The notes: a model not told the origin generated them from the letters alone. DNA of 64,000 bases from Thalassia testudinum (GCA_037157565.1 JAZHRO010000002.1:33934501-33998500), one strand, 5' to 3'. Positions 9,519 through 21,365 are shown, numbered from the stretch's first letter. Numbers and translations are program-made.

Positions 9519-10535
9519 TTGCAAGGAGTGGGGGCAAAATAGACATTACATCTTCAAAATAATAAATAAGGGGTCTTTAGTGACGGATAAATCCGTCACT
9601 AATGCCCCGACGTGGCCGTCGCCGCCGCGCCCACGCGTGCCCGCTCGGCTGCCCGCGTGCGTAATGCCTACGCACGTCCGCGAAGTCTCAGCCATCCGAT
9701 CGCGAGATCGGACGGCTTAAAATCGCGCCTTCACTGCTGCCGCCCGCCCGCCTGTGCGTGCGATCGCGTGTTCACGCGCGCGTCCAATCGCGCGTCGGCG
9801 CTATCGGGCGCGCGCGGCCGTTGGATCACGATCGTGCAGTCGATTGGAGGCGCGCCACCGCTCCAATTTCTGCGGGGCACGGCTCGAACGCGCGTCCTTG
9901 CATCTCGTTAGAGCGCTCGACCGCTACGCTGCTGTCACGTTTGTGTCGAGCTCTTGACTTCAGCGCGGGCACGTCGCAGCCGTTGGATCGAGATCCAACG
10001 GCGGAGAGGAGACGGGTGCGCGGTCTTCACAAGATGCAAGCGGCCGTTTGGGCGGCTGAGATGGCACCACGTGGCGTCATCTTGGCTGTCCATCTTCTGG
10101 AAGTTGTAGATGGTGCCACGGATGTCGGATTGACTAGATTTTTGTGTCGTTGGGCTGCGATCGTCGATCCGAATTCATCCGAGTGGTCGGATTTGTCATC
10201 TGAAGTGCGGATTTATACCATCCTGGCCCTTGATCTTCTAGGGTTCCCCGATCTCTATCTGATGTTACGGATGCCTGATTAGGGCGATCTTGGAGTTTTT
10301 GAACTCCAATCGTCGCCCTGATCACATCCATACGGTTAGATCTTTGATCCGAGGCCCCGATAAAATGTTTGCCCTGTCCAAGCACATAAAAGGAGACAAT
10401 TAACCTCCATTTTATTCAAACTACTCTAAATGCAAGATGATGCATGTTATGCAATATTTATATCATGAAATGCAATCTTATGCTTAAGAACATGCATAAA
10501 TAGACATTTTAAGTAGTGTAAATGTGTTTACATCA

Positions 10536-10540
10536 CCTAT
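10536..10540. repeat. Target-site duplication of element A (right copy)
   Basis: CCTAT, identical to 2753-2757. Confidence 0.9.
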
Positions 10541-10590
10541 ACTATGACGTAATTAACTGTTAAAACACGATCGAGTTTCGCGCGTCAACA
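10541..10590 (+). mobile_element. LTR Z, right end
   Basis: With the single CCTAT restored, the U5 sequence reads on from 2757 and ends in GCGCGTCAACA at 10590, a proper LTR terminus. The tRNA-complementary motif CTATACTATGACG spans 10537-10549. From 10591 the sequence belongs to element X. Confidence 0.75.
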
Positions 10591-12311
10591 CTTAGAAAAC
10601 AGGTAGCCACGGATGTTGGCGAGCTGATGATGCAACGTAATACCAAATGCTCGCCAGAAGATATGAAAGTGAAGAACCTTGTTGGCTACCTTGGGAGGTG
10701 TAGCAATATTAAACGGAATATGAAAAGGGACCTCCAGAAATGGAATAAGTGGAGGATAACAAGGATCCTCCAGAGCAGGATGGGTTTTAAAAGATATACA
10801 CATCATTAGTTCAAACCCATGAATGGAGAGAGTAAAAGTACAAGCATCAATCCACACTCACCATTCTACCCAAGGATGTACTGGCCTGATATGTTCTCTA
10901 GAAACAATGTACATGAGCAGAGATCTGAGCCAAGGATCGGTTAGGGAGTATAAGGGTTGTTTGTAGTGTTGGAGGGTAATGATAAAGTCCAATGAGGGCT
11001 TAATCGGTGTTAGGTCTAATTCCAACAATGATTCGGATTGTGTACACTCCCTAACAGTTGTAGACAACTTCACGTTACCCTGCCTAGCATTAATGATCGG
11101 AGTCATATTTGAATCAAGGGTAGACTCCAAATTACAACTCTTTGATGGTAGGGTCAAAATGTAAGAATCATTATCATTCAGCTCATCCCCAGATTCATTT
11201 GGTTCACTCAAATATTTGTCAGGGTGTATATGTGATTCAATAGGAGTTGGATCAGTATCCTCAATTATTTCTAAAGGAGGATCAGTCTTAATATTTTGGA
11301 GCAAGCCTATATCATTGAATTCATTATTGTTCTCAGGGTATAAATCCTCAATTGACATGTTTTGTCCCCGGGAGTCTCCCATAGACTTCTCATTATTCTG
11401 TTTGTCTTCCTCTAATATCAACTCCTGTTTTGATGGAGGATGACTCTCAAAAGAAAGGAGGAATCTGGATTTAATCATATTATTTCTATCCTCTGGAGGT
11501 AAATCCTCAAATGATAAATAATTCCCTTGTGGTTCACTCCAGATTTTCAGCCCAGGTTCCTCAATTGGGGCATCCTCATTTTCTGAATTAGACTCTTCAT
11601 ATCCCTAAGACCAAAATTGATCTAATTCATCCTCCATTCCGTTAGGGTCACCTTCATTGGGTGCATTTAAATCCTCAGGATACTGAATGATAGGTGTTGA
11701 TTCCCTAAGTGGAAGGTCAGGAGTAGGCTCACTAAGGGTAGAATGGGATTCCACTAAATAATCAAGAGGGGAAGTGATAGGAACAATATAACCTTGACCT
11801 GGGTTGGTAGGGGTAAGGAGAATACTGTCATTGGGGTCAAGGCCCTCAAGAGGTACCATCTTCCCTTGCTTTTGACTCCAATATAGTTCAGGTGGATAAT
11901 CACTATGATCGATGTGCTCTAGTGGCCATGTCTCTTTGGGAGAGTCTAAGTGATAGCTACATAAAATTAGATCCTATTGTCATTAGGTTCCTTAGAATTA
12001 TTTTCATGATCATGATCGTATGGGTAGGGATCAGGATTATTGGGAAGTGTGCAGCTAAGTTGTCTTATTTCTTCATTTAACTGTTGACTATTCCTCAACA
12101 TCTCTCCCATTGATTCCATTATTTCCTTTTGCTGTTTTTGCATTTCTATCATAAAAGAGGAGAGGCTACTATTATCAGGTTGGAGAGGATAGTCAATTTC
12201 ACACTCTAGTTGCCTAGGGGTATCGGTCCAACCTCGATACGGAAAATCATGCAGGGTGGGAGGGTTGGGAAATCCCGCTCCTAGGCTCTGCTCAAAAGTG
12301 GGAGTTATCAA
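10591..12311 (-). pseudogene. Element X ORF remnant, same type as the element A protein
   Basis: Broken minus-strand coding remnant. Segments ending at 11859, 11478 and 10857 share one frame separated by stops; the first segment (12311-11967) is in another frame. The N-terminal part has a predicted coiled coil (FMIEMQKQQKEIMESMGEML), the middle is acidic, and the end has AFGITLHHQLANIRG, matching FGVGLHHQLVRI of element E. It lacks gag, protease and polymerase motifs. Its 3' end is cut by LTR Z at 10590. Relationship to the A and C ORFs is inferred from order, composition and the tail motif, not from close identity. Confidence 0.6.
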
Positions 12312-13689
12312 GCCAGTACTCCCAGGATAAGAATAAGAATGATCTCATGAATTGTCAATGTACCCATCAAAGGATGGATATGCTCGGGGCATGGGATCCT
12401 GATTAAAAGATGGGAAGTATTAACTCTGATAATCTAACTAATAAGAGTAAGGGTAATCCATTTCTTTAAGCAAAACAGTTTTAACTCTCTTAGTATTTAG
12501 AAGAATTCAGAATACAAGCAGAAACTTCCTAGAGAGTTCTGCTGTCAAAGCAAATTCAAATTCAATGGGATCTATTTTTAGTAGATTGTAGGTCTTAGAG
12601 TTATATGTTTAGTTGATGGCCAAACAAGTTTTGCAAAAAATTACGCTTCCTAGGCCAACCTTCGCTAGTGCCTATAACCTACTCGCAAGGGATGGAAGTC
12701 TCGAATCGAGCCCACACACGAGGAACCGAAGTAACTTGGTGGATAGGCTTGTTGATTTCCGACTAACTTCCCTTCTGGTGTAAAAGAGTAGAGGTGTAAA
12801 TTTATCTAGTGACCTTATGTGTGAGGTGCACAGTGTCTCAAGTGTGCAAACATACGATCGTGTTTTGATCCTTGAAATTTTGCAAACAAGATCCTTTTGC
12901 ACACAATTTTCAGTCACAGATTTAAAGTCCAACCTCTTAGCAGTCCCAATTTTTAAAGTGACCACTGAATTAATTTGATTCAAGCACTTAGTGGTCTTAA
13001 ATTTATGTTCAATGCATATGCATGACAAGTAATTGATACTCAAGAAAAGACGTACCTTACTTCAACTTTCTTTGTGCAATAATGAATGCAATGCAATAGA
13101 AATAAACTAGATGCTGCTCATTCAATCATAGATGGTCGTTCTATAGATATGCAGCTTCTAGCAGGCAGTTCGAATTTTTTTTTCTTTTTTATTTAATAAT
13201 AAACAAACAGACCTAATCTAACTAAGTAACCGAAATTCAGTTCAAACAATTCAAATAATCCTATAATATAAATAAATGGGAACACGCTCCCAAAAATATG
13301 CTCCCGCATACAAGAGCGATAAGAAATAAAGTGGCATTGGGAACACATTCCCAAAAATACCCGACAAGGGTCCAAAAGACAGTAATTTAATTCTAATGTC
13401 TATCTAACTAAATCTAACTAAGACCTACTGACTAAATTAGAAATAGGCTTCTTCGTAAGCCTATATGCGTGGGATCAAGGCCCATGTATTCCTGTTGCTA
13501 GCCTCCAAGTGGCATCAAGGTCTACCAAAATGATCGACTCCGCCGTGCACATCGTTTAGGTTCAATGTCGTCACTCTGCTGCGCCTCGTCGCCACGTCAG
13601 ATTCCTCGCACAGTAAAAAATTGATCAAATAATTTCGCAACTCATAATATTCAAAAAATAATAACGTCAATCTATTGCGTCTGTTGCCT
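12312..13689 (-). other. 5' leader of element X
   Basis: AT-rich untranslated leader between the ORF remnant and the primer site. Short frames inside it look like chance. Positions 12640-12700 hold a block (CTTCGCTAGTGCCTATAACC) at the place where A and B carry their conserved leader block, but the GNRA hairpin is not recognisable here. Confidence 0.5.
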
Positions 13690-13706
13690 CCCTGGCAATG
13701 GTGCCA
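13690..13706 (-). other. Primer-binding site of X, tRNA-Asp type
   Basis: The minus strand reads TGGCACCATTGCCAGGG, complementary to the tRNA-Asp 3' end with three changes. The LTR starts three bases on, at 13710. Confidence 0.75.
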
Positions 13707-13709
13707 ATT

Positions 13710-15440
13710 TGATGAGTCAATTTTCCACTTTTGATAATGCGTTGTGGTATTTAAGTGGTGGAAAAATCGACTAATCAACAATAAAAATAACCACTCACAG
13801 AAGAGCGGGTCGTGTCCACAGGGAGGCAATTATGCAATAAACTCTCGATTATTTTATATTCTTTCGGGTAAGTGTGAAATCCCTGTTCAAATCTGACATA
13901 AAATGTGATGGAAAGAAGATTCATAATAACTCAAAAATATAAGGATATATATGCAATTTTCCTTTACTGAAATCTTCAATAAATATATGACGATTTTGTG
14001 TAATTTTCAATTGTCATATACTAGAGAGAATTGGTGCACGTGTTGTTCCCAAAACCAATCTTGAAACAGGTGAATATCATTAACATGCAATTATCAGAAA
14101 ATATAAGTGTGCATGTGCAATTTTGCCACAATAAAATAATAATAAATCAAAATTAATTTCTGGTGGGAATGGCATTAGATGTAATTTTTAATTGCAGAGA
14201 AAACAGAGCATTTGCTCTCTCTCCTCCTCGCGAGAGAGAGAGAGCACCGACAGGGCTTTCACACACAAGGGAGATTGGCGAAGACGAGGTCGATTCGATG
14301 GAGGTTGCGGCGTCGACGGAGATGGTCAGAGGTGGCTGGCTGACGGAGGAGAAGAACGTCAGAGGAGGCATTGGAGGCAGACCTGCGGAGGTGCTCCTGT
14401 TGCGTGTGGTGTAGGGCACACTTGGAGTGGCCTGCGGTGGCGTGGAGGTGGCCGGTGAGCGCGCAAGGTGGAGCAGGTGCCTTTCTGCAGGGTGCTGGTG
14501 CTGGAGAAGGTGCAGTGCATGAGCGCCTGCAGACGTTGGCCGTGAGGCAGAGCGGCTGCTGGCACTAGAGAGGGATGCGCCCTGCTGTAGCGGGTGGCGA
14601 GGGCGGTGCGGTGCAGGAGTGCATAAAGTGGCAGTGAGTGCCTGCGGGCACTGGAGAAGGTGCTGGCACTAGAGAGGGGCGCACCCTGCCGTAGCGAGTG
14701 GCAAGGTGGTGCGATGCAGCACTTGCGGGCGCTTGCAGGGGTGCGGGTGAGGCGAGGGCAGTGCTTGCAGGCTACGGAGAGGCACTGTGCGGGTGCGCAA
14801 GGTGGTTGCACTGGATGGTGTAGCTGGAGGGGGAAGCGCCTGCGGGCGCACACAGATCACAATTGACAATTTGGTGCATGCGGTGTAGAGTGCCTGTGCT
14901 GGAGTGCCTGCGGTGCGATTGAAGGGAGTGCTGCAGATGGGCGTGCGCCTATGGGAGTGGATGCCTGCATGGATGGCTAGCGGAGGTGTGGGCCTGGAGG
15001 CAGGCAGAGCGCCTGCAGGGGTGCGGACAGGTGGCAGGCAGAGCACCTATGGGGGTGCGGGTGCTATGCGGGATGGGGCGCTAGCTGGAAACGCTGGCTG
15101 GAGAGCGCGGTGGTCGGTGTGCGCACTGTCACTGCACACACCGCAGCATGGGAAAGACAACGGTGAAGCTCGCTCAAGCCATGGTGCACTCTGGATCCAC
15201 AGTGTACGTAGAGATCATGGTGGAGAGGAGCGAGGAGATCCTCGCAAGGGGGGAAGATGCCGATCTCCTCTCCTTTCTCCGCCTCCTCTTTTAACTCCTC
15301 TCTCCCTACGTGCGTGAGTTAAGGGATTTTTCAAATCCCTTTGCTATTTTTGGCCGGCGGGCATTGAGGGGAGAGTTGCGACTGGTCGGATGAATGGGAA
15401 AAGATGTTGTTGGTTGTTTGTTGGGGAAATTTACTCCCCA
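13710..15440 (-). repeat. 5' LTR of element X, left part
   Basis: The LTR starts TGATGAGTCAA. It shows the U5 signature at 13816 (CACAGGGAGGC), a weak tRNA-Asp-like motif at 13739-13750 (GCGTTGTGGTAT) and a GA run at 14229-14242. Positions 14300-15250 are GC-rich and repetitive (GGTGCGGGTG and GCACTGGAG phrases), giving many overlapping frames on both strands that I regard as spurious. The right boundary is approximate because a truncated element (Y) interrupts the LTR; it resumes near 19386. Confidence 0.65.
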
Positions 15441-15639
15441 ACCCTTGTTCTTTCTAAATATCATTTCTGCACATAAAAACAACAAAATCATTACATATTA
15501 AGTTATAGAATGTTATAAACTTAAATCATGATGCATACAGATATTCAACTTAATGCAGTTATTAACACACCTAAAAGGTAAGATTAAAGTTACTTAAACG
15601 TAATACAAATCCATTAAAATGGATTCATCAATGACTATA
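15441..15639. other. Unassigned junction segment between X and Y
   Basis: AT-rich sequence ending in GGATTCATCA at 15628. It could be an LTR-type terminus, a remnant of Y's missing 3' LTR, or part of X. A short hairpin, GGGGAAATTTACTCCCC, sits at 15424-15440. No gene seen. Confidence 0.3.
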
Positions 15640-16513
15640 GAGGTTTGGGGCAAATGATACCCCTTAGTCAGAAAGCCATCCACCTGAGAATTACCTGGGC
15701 AGCCAGAGAGGGAAAATCCTGTAAAGACCCTTACACGGTAGAGTGCCCCCACAGGTTACAGGGTTTCCCCCACCCAACCTCTTGTCACCGATGTTCCAGG
15801 TAGACCAGAATGGGGACTTGACCTCTTAAGTCTACCAGTTTTAATTAAGAGCAAGGGTGCTTAGGATTTCACTTCAACTTTAAGATGTGTTGAGTGCAAA
15901 AGTGATCTAATTTGAAGATTGGTTGACCCAACAAGGTGGGTCAACTTCACCTATATTGTCCTCTTGAGAATCTTAGGTCCCTCTTTTAGTGTTCAAATGA
16001 CTTTAAGAGCCTGATTTAGGGTTTTGCTTGAATAGATCAGTTCAATCAAGGTCTAGGCACACATTGTTTGGAAAGATGATTTCTTGATTAAGCAAGTGTG
16101 TTTCTAAAAACCCTAAACTGGAATCCTTAATTGGCTCTAATTTGGTCCAATTTAATTTGTCTAAATGTGGTACCTAGGGCTCAAGCAAGAATGTGATAGC
16201 CTTAGATACCTTAAGCTTTAAGTGGCTACACAAATTAGGATTTGTTGTCCAAATAAAATGTATCAAAGATGAATTATCTACGGATAGAATGCAAGTAGCC
16301 CTAATTGATTTTTTTCTCCTTTGAACCTTTTCAGAATTAGGGGCTTAAGAGAGAGAGAGAGTAGTTAGAACCTACTTGCCCCTGGCGTGTTTTACTGTGC
16401 AATTGATCTTCCTTGAATGTATCCCTCTTGAAACAAACCACAACAAAAGAGATATAGCTAGTTAGAAATCTAAATAAGGAGTTGTAATCAAGAGTTTTAA
16501 ATTGCCCGTTGCT
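15640..16513 (-). mobile_element. Element Y leader, truncated
   Basis: On the minus strand this follows Y's primer site and matches the E leader at about 27180-27400 (ATCGGTGACAAGAGG here against TTGGTGACAAGAAAGG there; GGTATC and CCCAGGTAATTC also shared). It stops before any gag would begin, so Y has lost its coding region and 3' LTR. Confidence 0.6.
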
Positions 16514-16530
16514 CCCCGGCAACGGCACCA
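16514..16530 (-). other. Primer-binding site of Y, tRNA-Asp type
   Basis: The minus strand reads TGGTGCCGTTGCCGGGG, a match to the tRNA-Asp 3' complement with a single change. The LTR begins at 16534. Confidence 0.85.
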
Positions 16531-16568
16531 AAATGTTTGCAAAGCGAGATCGATGTTTATAAAAGTTG

Positions 16569-16581
16569 CGTTGTAGTATAG
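16569..16581 (-). promoter_or_regulatory. U5 motif complementary to tRNA-Asp 5' region (Y)
   Basis: Plus strand CGTTGTAGTATAG, an exact 13-base match to tRNA-Asp(GUC) nucleotides 3-15. It lies about 40 bp from the primer site. Confidence 0.65.
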
Positions 16582-18173
16582 GTCGAAATCTCTTTGAAAA
16601 CAAATAAATTTTATTACTCGAAAAGGTTCCAAGCTCGAACACAGGGAGAAATATGGAATTTAAAGCTCAAGATCACAATTTAAATCAAGTGTAAAGATTG
16701 CAATAAGAATAATGTGAGGATCAATATGCCAAAAAGAATGGAGTAAAATGGTGATTTGAATCACCAATTACTCCTTAGAAATAACTCTTAAACCAAATCT
16801 CAAATATATGCAATTAAAGTATCTATATAGGGTGATTTTTCTCTTCTTCTTCCTCTTTCTTCCTCTGCTGCTGAAGCCTTCTCCTTCTTCTTCCTTCTCT
16901 GTTCAGCTACTTCACACAGAGGGGGGCTTCTTGAATTGGCTAAGTGCCAGCCAATTCCTTTTGCAGCAAAACCCTTCCCCTACCCCATGCGATCTCTCCT
17001 TTTCTTTCTTTCTTAGGCTCTGCCCTCCTAACGCCTCTCAATGGGTAACTGGGTTATTGGGTACACGCGCACCCGGGACCAAGGCTACCTACATTGGGTA
17101 GTAGCCGAGTGCTTAGGTTAGATGGGTTGTCGGGTCAACTAGATTCATGGGGTCAGAGTCGCAAACAAGACACGTGACGGGTGCGTGCGAGGACCTCACC
17201 CCCTGTGCGTGCTGAGGCTATAAGCCTAAGAGACTTTTTCAATTTATGCACCTTCAGCTGTTTTGACACTTCCGATGTGGGACTAAACCACGCCCTTTTT
17301 TTCGCGTGTCTCTGCAGCAAGGAGGATCCTTCCAATTGAGGTCTGGGATGCAGTCAAAGCACCCAATTGATCGCCTGCACCTCTGCCTGGGTGAATTCCT
17401 CTTCACCTGGGGCGTCTCCCTGGTGCTAGAGCTTCACGAACACTGTTGGAGCTTGCTTGAAGATGCTCCGTTAATGGCGGCTGGAGGTTGGACCCTAAAA
17501 CATGAACACGGCCTCACAACCACATCAGAACTGCTCAGGAGCTTCACCGGACGTCAAGGAATGCAATTGTGGTGGTGGCATCACGTGCGAGTGGATGTGG
17601 AGGCCTGTCAACCTCGCAGATTGTGTGTGAGAGTGCGTGAGTTGGAGGGGTGATAGAGAGGCCCATCCCCTCAATTACTTGAGGGGTTTTGGTCAGTGAG
17701 CCGAGGCGATGGTGAGGAGCATGGAAGCGATGCGGTTGGGCGAGTGTGGAAGCCGCTAGGGCTCGTTGGAGGTCTACCAGCGAGGTGGAAGATGAAGTCG
17801 TGGAGGGTGTGTCGGCGGTTGAAACGAAGTTGCGGATGTCTGGAAACGAAGAGTGGAAGATGAGTTGTTTAGGAGAGGTAGTAGATGACGGGGAGTGGAG
17901 TTGGCGCCGATTGCGGTATGGCCGACGCCGGAGACGAAGCTGCTTTGCTAAGGGGTGGACGGTGAGGATGGAGGAAGGGACACCGGCAGGTGCTACTCGA
18001 TGCAGAAGAAATCAAGGAAGAAGAATCTGCCGCTGGTATTGTGGTCAGACGATGAGGGGAGGTATGGAGGGTCGCCAAAGCTTGAAGAGCAATTTGACCG
18101 GAGGAGGAGAGAAGAATTTGAGGGTTACTCCGGTCAAATGCAAGCTTGAGAGGTTCGGTATGAGCAAGAGGTG

Positions 18174-18182
18174 CTTTTATAG
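18174..18182 (-). promoter_or_regulatory. TATA box of LTR Y
   Basis: CTATAAAAG on the minus strand, aligned with the TATA of LTR Z at 984. Confidence 0.5.
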
Positions 18183-19385
18183 ACCTCAGGAGGACAATTA
18201 GAGCTTAGGAAGCTTGGAAAGCTACCAAAGTTTGAGAATTCCTTGATACCCAAATCTCTCATACATTCGCATGAGAGATTGGGTAGGTTTTAGGGCTTAG
18301 AATTGGGTTCAAAAGGAAGGGAATTTCTTGACGAACCTCCATTTGAAATTTGAAAGGGATTCCTCAAGAAATTAGGGAGTTCTTTCTTTTTTAAGGTTTC
18401 CGGAGCAAGTTGGAATAGGTTTAGTGGAGGCAGGGACCTTTTTGTGAGAATGACGGTAAAGTTAGGGGCCTATTTGAAAACATTTTGAAAGTTAAGAGTA
18501 GAAATGTAATTAGATAGGACCAATTTGCAAACTAGGTCAAGAGAAACTCATCTTGGATCCAAATTTTGGTACAAACCTAATTTGGACCTAAGGAATCCAA
18601 TGGTGAAGTTGGATATTGGTTTTGACCACGTTTGACTGGATAATTTATGCAAAAACCCAAACTAGGGCAAATATCTGTCTGTGACTCTATTCTGGGTCAA
18701 AATGAGTTCTGATGGTCAAATTAAAGGTTCCAAACCATAGAAAATATTTTTATATGAATTTTAGAGGATTTAGGTGAATTTTATCCTGATCAGAACCTCA
18801 GTTAATTAAGCAGGTTTATTTTTAGGGTTTCAAAAAGTCATTTAATTCTCAGAACACATGCAAATCTTTTTCTGATTATTCTATCCCACTTGTTATCCTT
18901 TTAAGGCCATTTGACCTTCATTCAACCCCTAAGAAAACCCATGGTTGTACTGCATTCATGATAAGCTAGTAAAATTACAGTTTTAACCCTAGTTTCTTGT
19001 TTTTCCCTCAGAATGATTATGCAATGATTTGTGACTCTCTCCCAGTTATGTAGGAGCATTTACTGACTTAATTGGGTCAAAATGAGCTAGTTATGGCTCA
19101 TGATGGTGTTCCCATCAGGGAGCTACAAAGTCGAATTGAGGTGATTTTGAGTCCATTGGACTCTATTTATCAATCCGGATCCATCCGTATGATTCAATTG
19201 GTCATCTGAGATCTATTTCAATATGCACTTGTGCACATGGTCGTTAAACATTAATTATAAGCAATCTTAATGCAAGAATAACACAACATGCATACAATGC
19301 TCCCAAGCCCACTATATTAATGCACATGTACCCTCGAAGTTGACTCTAATTGTTAGAATTATCATCATTATATGTAGAGTCATCA

Positions 19386-19966
19386 CCTCTTCGATCTGGC
19401 GGTGTGTCCTATCATAGTGCACGTTCACGGTGGTGGAGCGGATTGAAACAGTTGAGGGCGGCGATGGTGAGGGGGAACGAGCTTATGCTCTGCATAGTTA
19501 TGGGTTGAGGTGGAGGACTCCTCGAGCATGGTAGCAGCTCCTCTTCTCTTATAGTTGTCGCAGTAGAATTCAAATGGAGGAGTGATGGCAAGATCCACTT
19601 CTTCTGAGCCTTTAATGGTCTTCAATGACCTTCAATGGTGACTAGTCGATCCTGCCATGAATACAATAAAATATATGGAAATGAATTGATGTGTAATTTA
19701 TGCATGAACCTTTAAAAAAAAACTAATTCCTATTTCAAACTAAATAATTCACATAATGTGTGATTCATTTAAACTAATTTATATACTAAGCTAATGTATG
19801 CTATTCTAAATAAGTTCTAAATGTATTTAGATATGAATATAATTCATGAAAGAAAATACATATGAACTACAATATTTACATCTTAATGCATACTATTTAT
19901 ATATTATTATTAATCTAAAGTCTAGGCGTTTAAGTAACTAATTAGCCCACAAATATGGGCTCATCA
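19386..19966 (-). repeat. 5' LTR of element X, right part
   Basis: The sequence resumes after Y and ends AATTAGCCCACAAATATGGG then CTCATCA. Its last 300 bp resemble the right end of solo LTR F (31080-31376: ATTAGCCCACAAATGCGG then TCTCATCA). This is the evidence that 13710-19966 is a single LTR split by Y. Confidence 0.65.
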
Positions 19967-20387
19967 ACAGACAACGAAGAATTTTCGAAATTACATCTGC
20001 ATTGACCAGAACCACTATGCCATAGACATTCAAGGTCAACTCGATGTTGAAACTCTCACCTATATTCTTCAAGTTGGTATAAAATAGGTGACATGCCATA
20101 GGGTCAACACTGGGTATGCGGCTATTCTTGGAACCCACATAAAAGTTTCGCTCAGAAAGACATAAAATCTGATGATATGCAAAATTTTCGTGGATTCTAG
20201 GAAAGATAGACTTGAAATAAATAAAATCAAGTGGTCTACCAACATGCAGGGAAAGTTTAGCTAGGAGTGAAAAATGATCGCAAGCAGCCTCTGTGATGAG
20301 AAAGAAGTGAAAAGTGTCATCAAGATGAGAAGAGGAGGCACATACGGTTTGGGAGCCATGACAGGACTGAAATTGCATGTTGGTCAA
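19967..20387 (-). pseudogene. Fragment of an unidentified plant retroelement-associated protein
   Basis: An open minus-strand frame of about 140 codons, truncated at its 3' side by the LTR of X. Visible features are LAKLSLHVGRPLDFIYF, FPRIHENFAYHQILCLSE and VDPMACHLFYTNL followed by a hydrophobic segment ending VNADVISKIL. The pattern recalls the plant 'putative transposon protein' segment often found beside retroelement pol genes, or an env-like ORF downstream of Sirevirus pol. Its place, downstream of the copia RNase H on the same strand, fits the second idea. I could not confirm either. Confidence 0.35.
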
Positions 20388-21365
20388 TCAAAAATGAATC
20401 AGACAGAGTTATGGAAAATCGACTTTTGGTCGATCAACCAAGAAATTTGGTCTACTGAAAGTGATCAGATGCGAAAAAAAGGTGTGTGTCCAAGTCATAA
20501 GCTCATAAATACTACAAGATTTCACAAGCAATCACATGATGAAGTAAGAAAATCATTAGACCATATCATAGCACATCTAATACTTAAGAAAAAAAAATCC
20601 AAAAAGAGACGAATTTCAACCAAGTTTAGAGTGTACCATGACTAATCAAAGATTAGTCGATCAAGGGAGCATGGCATGGATGGTGAAGGCATCGAGCATG
20701 GCTGAAAGGTTAGCATGCAAGAAGATTGAGGACACACGGAGATGTTGGCATGGAGTGATCGGTTGCAGTGTTTGAACACACGAAGGATGCACAGTGGCAA
20801 TGTTGCTTACTCTCATGAGAAGCAGCGGTGGTCGGAGGTGCCAAGGAGGTTGGTCAATCAAGGTGGTAGGAGGAGGAGAGGTGGGGTCAGTTGGAGGAGG
20901 GTTGTTTGGTGGAGAGAAGTGGGACTGTTGTGTGGGGTATGTGCAGTAAAAAAATAGGTTAGAGGTAAAAATGGTGGTGTTTTAAACAAACTTGGATTAG
21001 CAAAATAGGTAAACATTTTGGGTAGGTAACCAAAGAGACTAGGTTTGGTTGAGATGATTAGGAGCGACATTCGAGGTGAAAAGGATCGCAATCTCGAAAA
21101 GTGAATCCACCCAGTTTTGGTCAATCAAAATGGAAAATGATCGATCAATAAAATTAATTTGTCAATCAGGGTTCAAACGATTGGAGGGAAAATTCCTGCC
21201 CAACAGGATTGGTCGATCAAACAACTAAGTTGATCGATCAAAACTCAAATTTTTGGAGGGAAATTTCCCACCGAAGAATTTGGTCGATCAATCAAGGATT
21301 TTGATCGATCAAAGATTGTGGTCGATCAATTTTTTAAAATTGATCGATCAAAGGTTGAAAACATA
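20388..21365. repeat. Region with a palindromic TTGATCGATCAA array
   Basis: No gene seen. Scattered copies of TTGGTCGATCAA-like words run from 20430. They become dense at 21115-21351, with perfect 12-bp palindromes at 21230-21241, 21301-21312 and 21340-21351 and half-changed forms between them. The array lies just past the end of the copia RNase H in its sense. Sireviruses are known to carry palindromic repeat clusters near their 3' end; this would be that feature with a different word. The plus frame at 20274-20645 is a shadow. Confidence 0.65.

Larger units (their letters stand above)
2758..10535 (-). mobile_element. Element A: complete non-autonomous Athila-like LTR retrotransposon
   Basis: This 7.8-kb element has TG...CA ends, two LTRs of about 1.78 kb (2758-4540 and 8752-10535) and a perfect 5-bp target duplication. 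Read on the minus strand the order is 5' LTR, tRNA-Asp primer site, leader, one long ORF, a noncoding 3' region, polypurine tract and 3' LTR. I see no gag, protease, reverse transcriptase or integrase. The two LTRs differ by 3 bases in their first 80, so insertion is not ancient. It has inserted into LTR Z, inside that LTR's tRNA-complementary motif. Mobility would have to come from another element's enzymes. Confidence 0.93.
8752..10535 (-). repeat. 5' LTR of element A
   Basis: This promoter-bearing LTR in element orientation is about 96% identical by eye to 2758-4540. It has the TATA box at 9510-9518, the stem-loop at 9576-9602, a CpG-rich stretch at 9610-10000, the inverted repeat at 9979-10002 and the U5 motif near 8873. 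Confidence 0.92.
16534..19385 (-). repeat. 5' LTR of element Y (inverted relative of LTR Z)
   Basis: Minus-oriented LTR with U5 signature at 16636 (CGAACACAGGGAG), TATA at 18174-18182 and an end at either ATCATCA (19367) or GTCATCA (19385). It is the inverted, diverged counterpart of 1-2757, so the two LTRs of one family lie about 14 kb apart facing each other. A plus-strand frame at 17306-17653 and others are not shared with Z and are probably not genes. Confidence 0.75.

Noticed and set aside
14153..15317. Dense set of overlapping frames on both strands of LTR X
   Set aside because: GC-rich internally repetitive sequence opens many frames at once; none has a domain or matches LTR F at the protein level.
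17306..18201. Frames of 115 and 151 codons that look gene-like beside a TATA box
   Set aside because: They lie within LTR Y and on the strand opposite to its promoter; frames are not conserved in Z.
21115..21351. CRISPR-like regularly spaced repeats
   Set aside because: Repeats are 12-bp palindromes with irregular spacing in plant retroelement DNA; no array architecture or cas genes.
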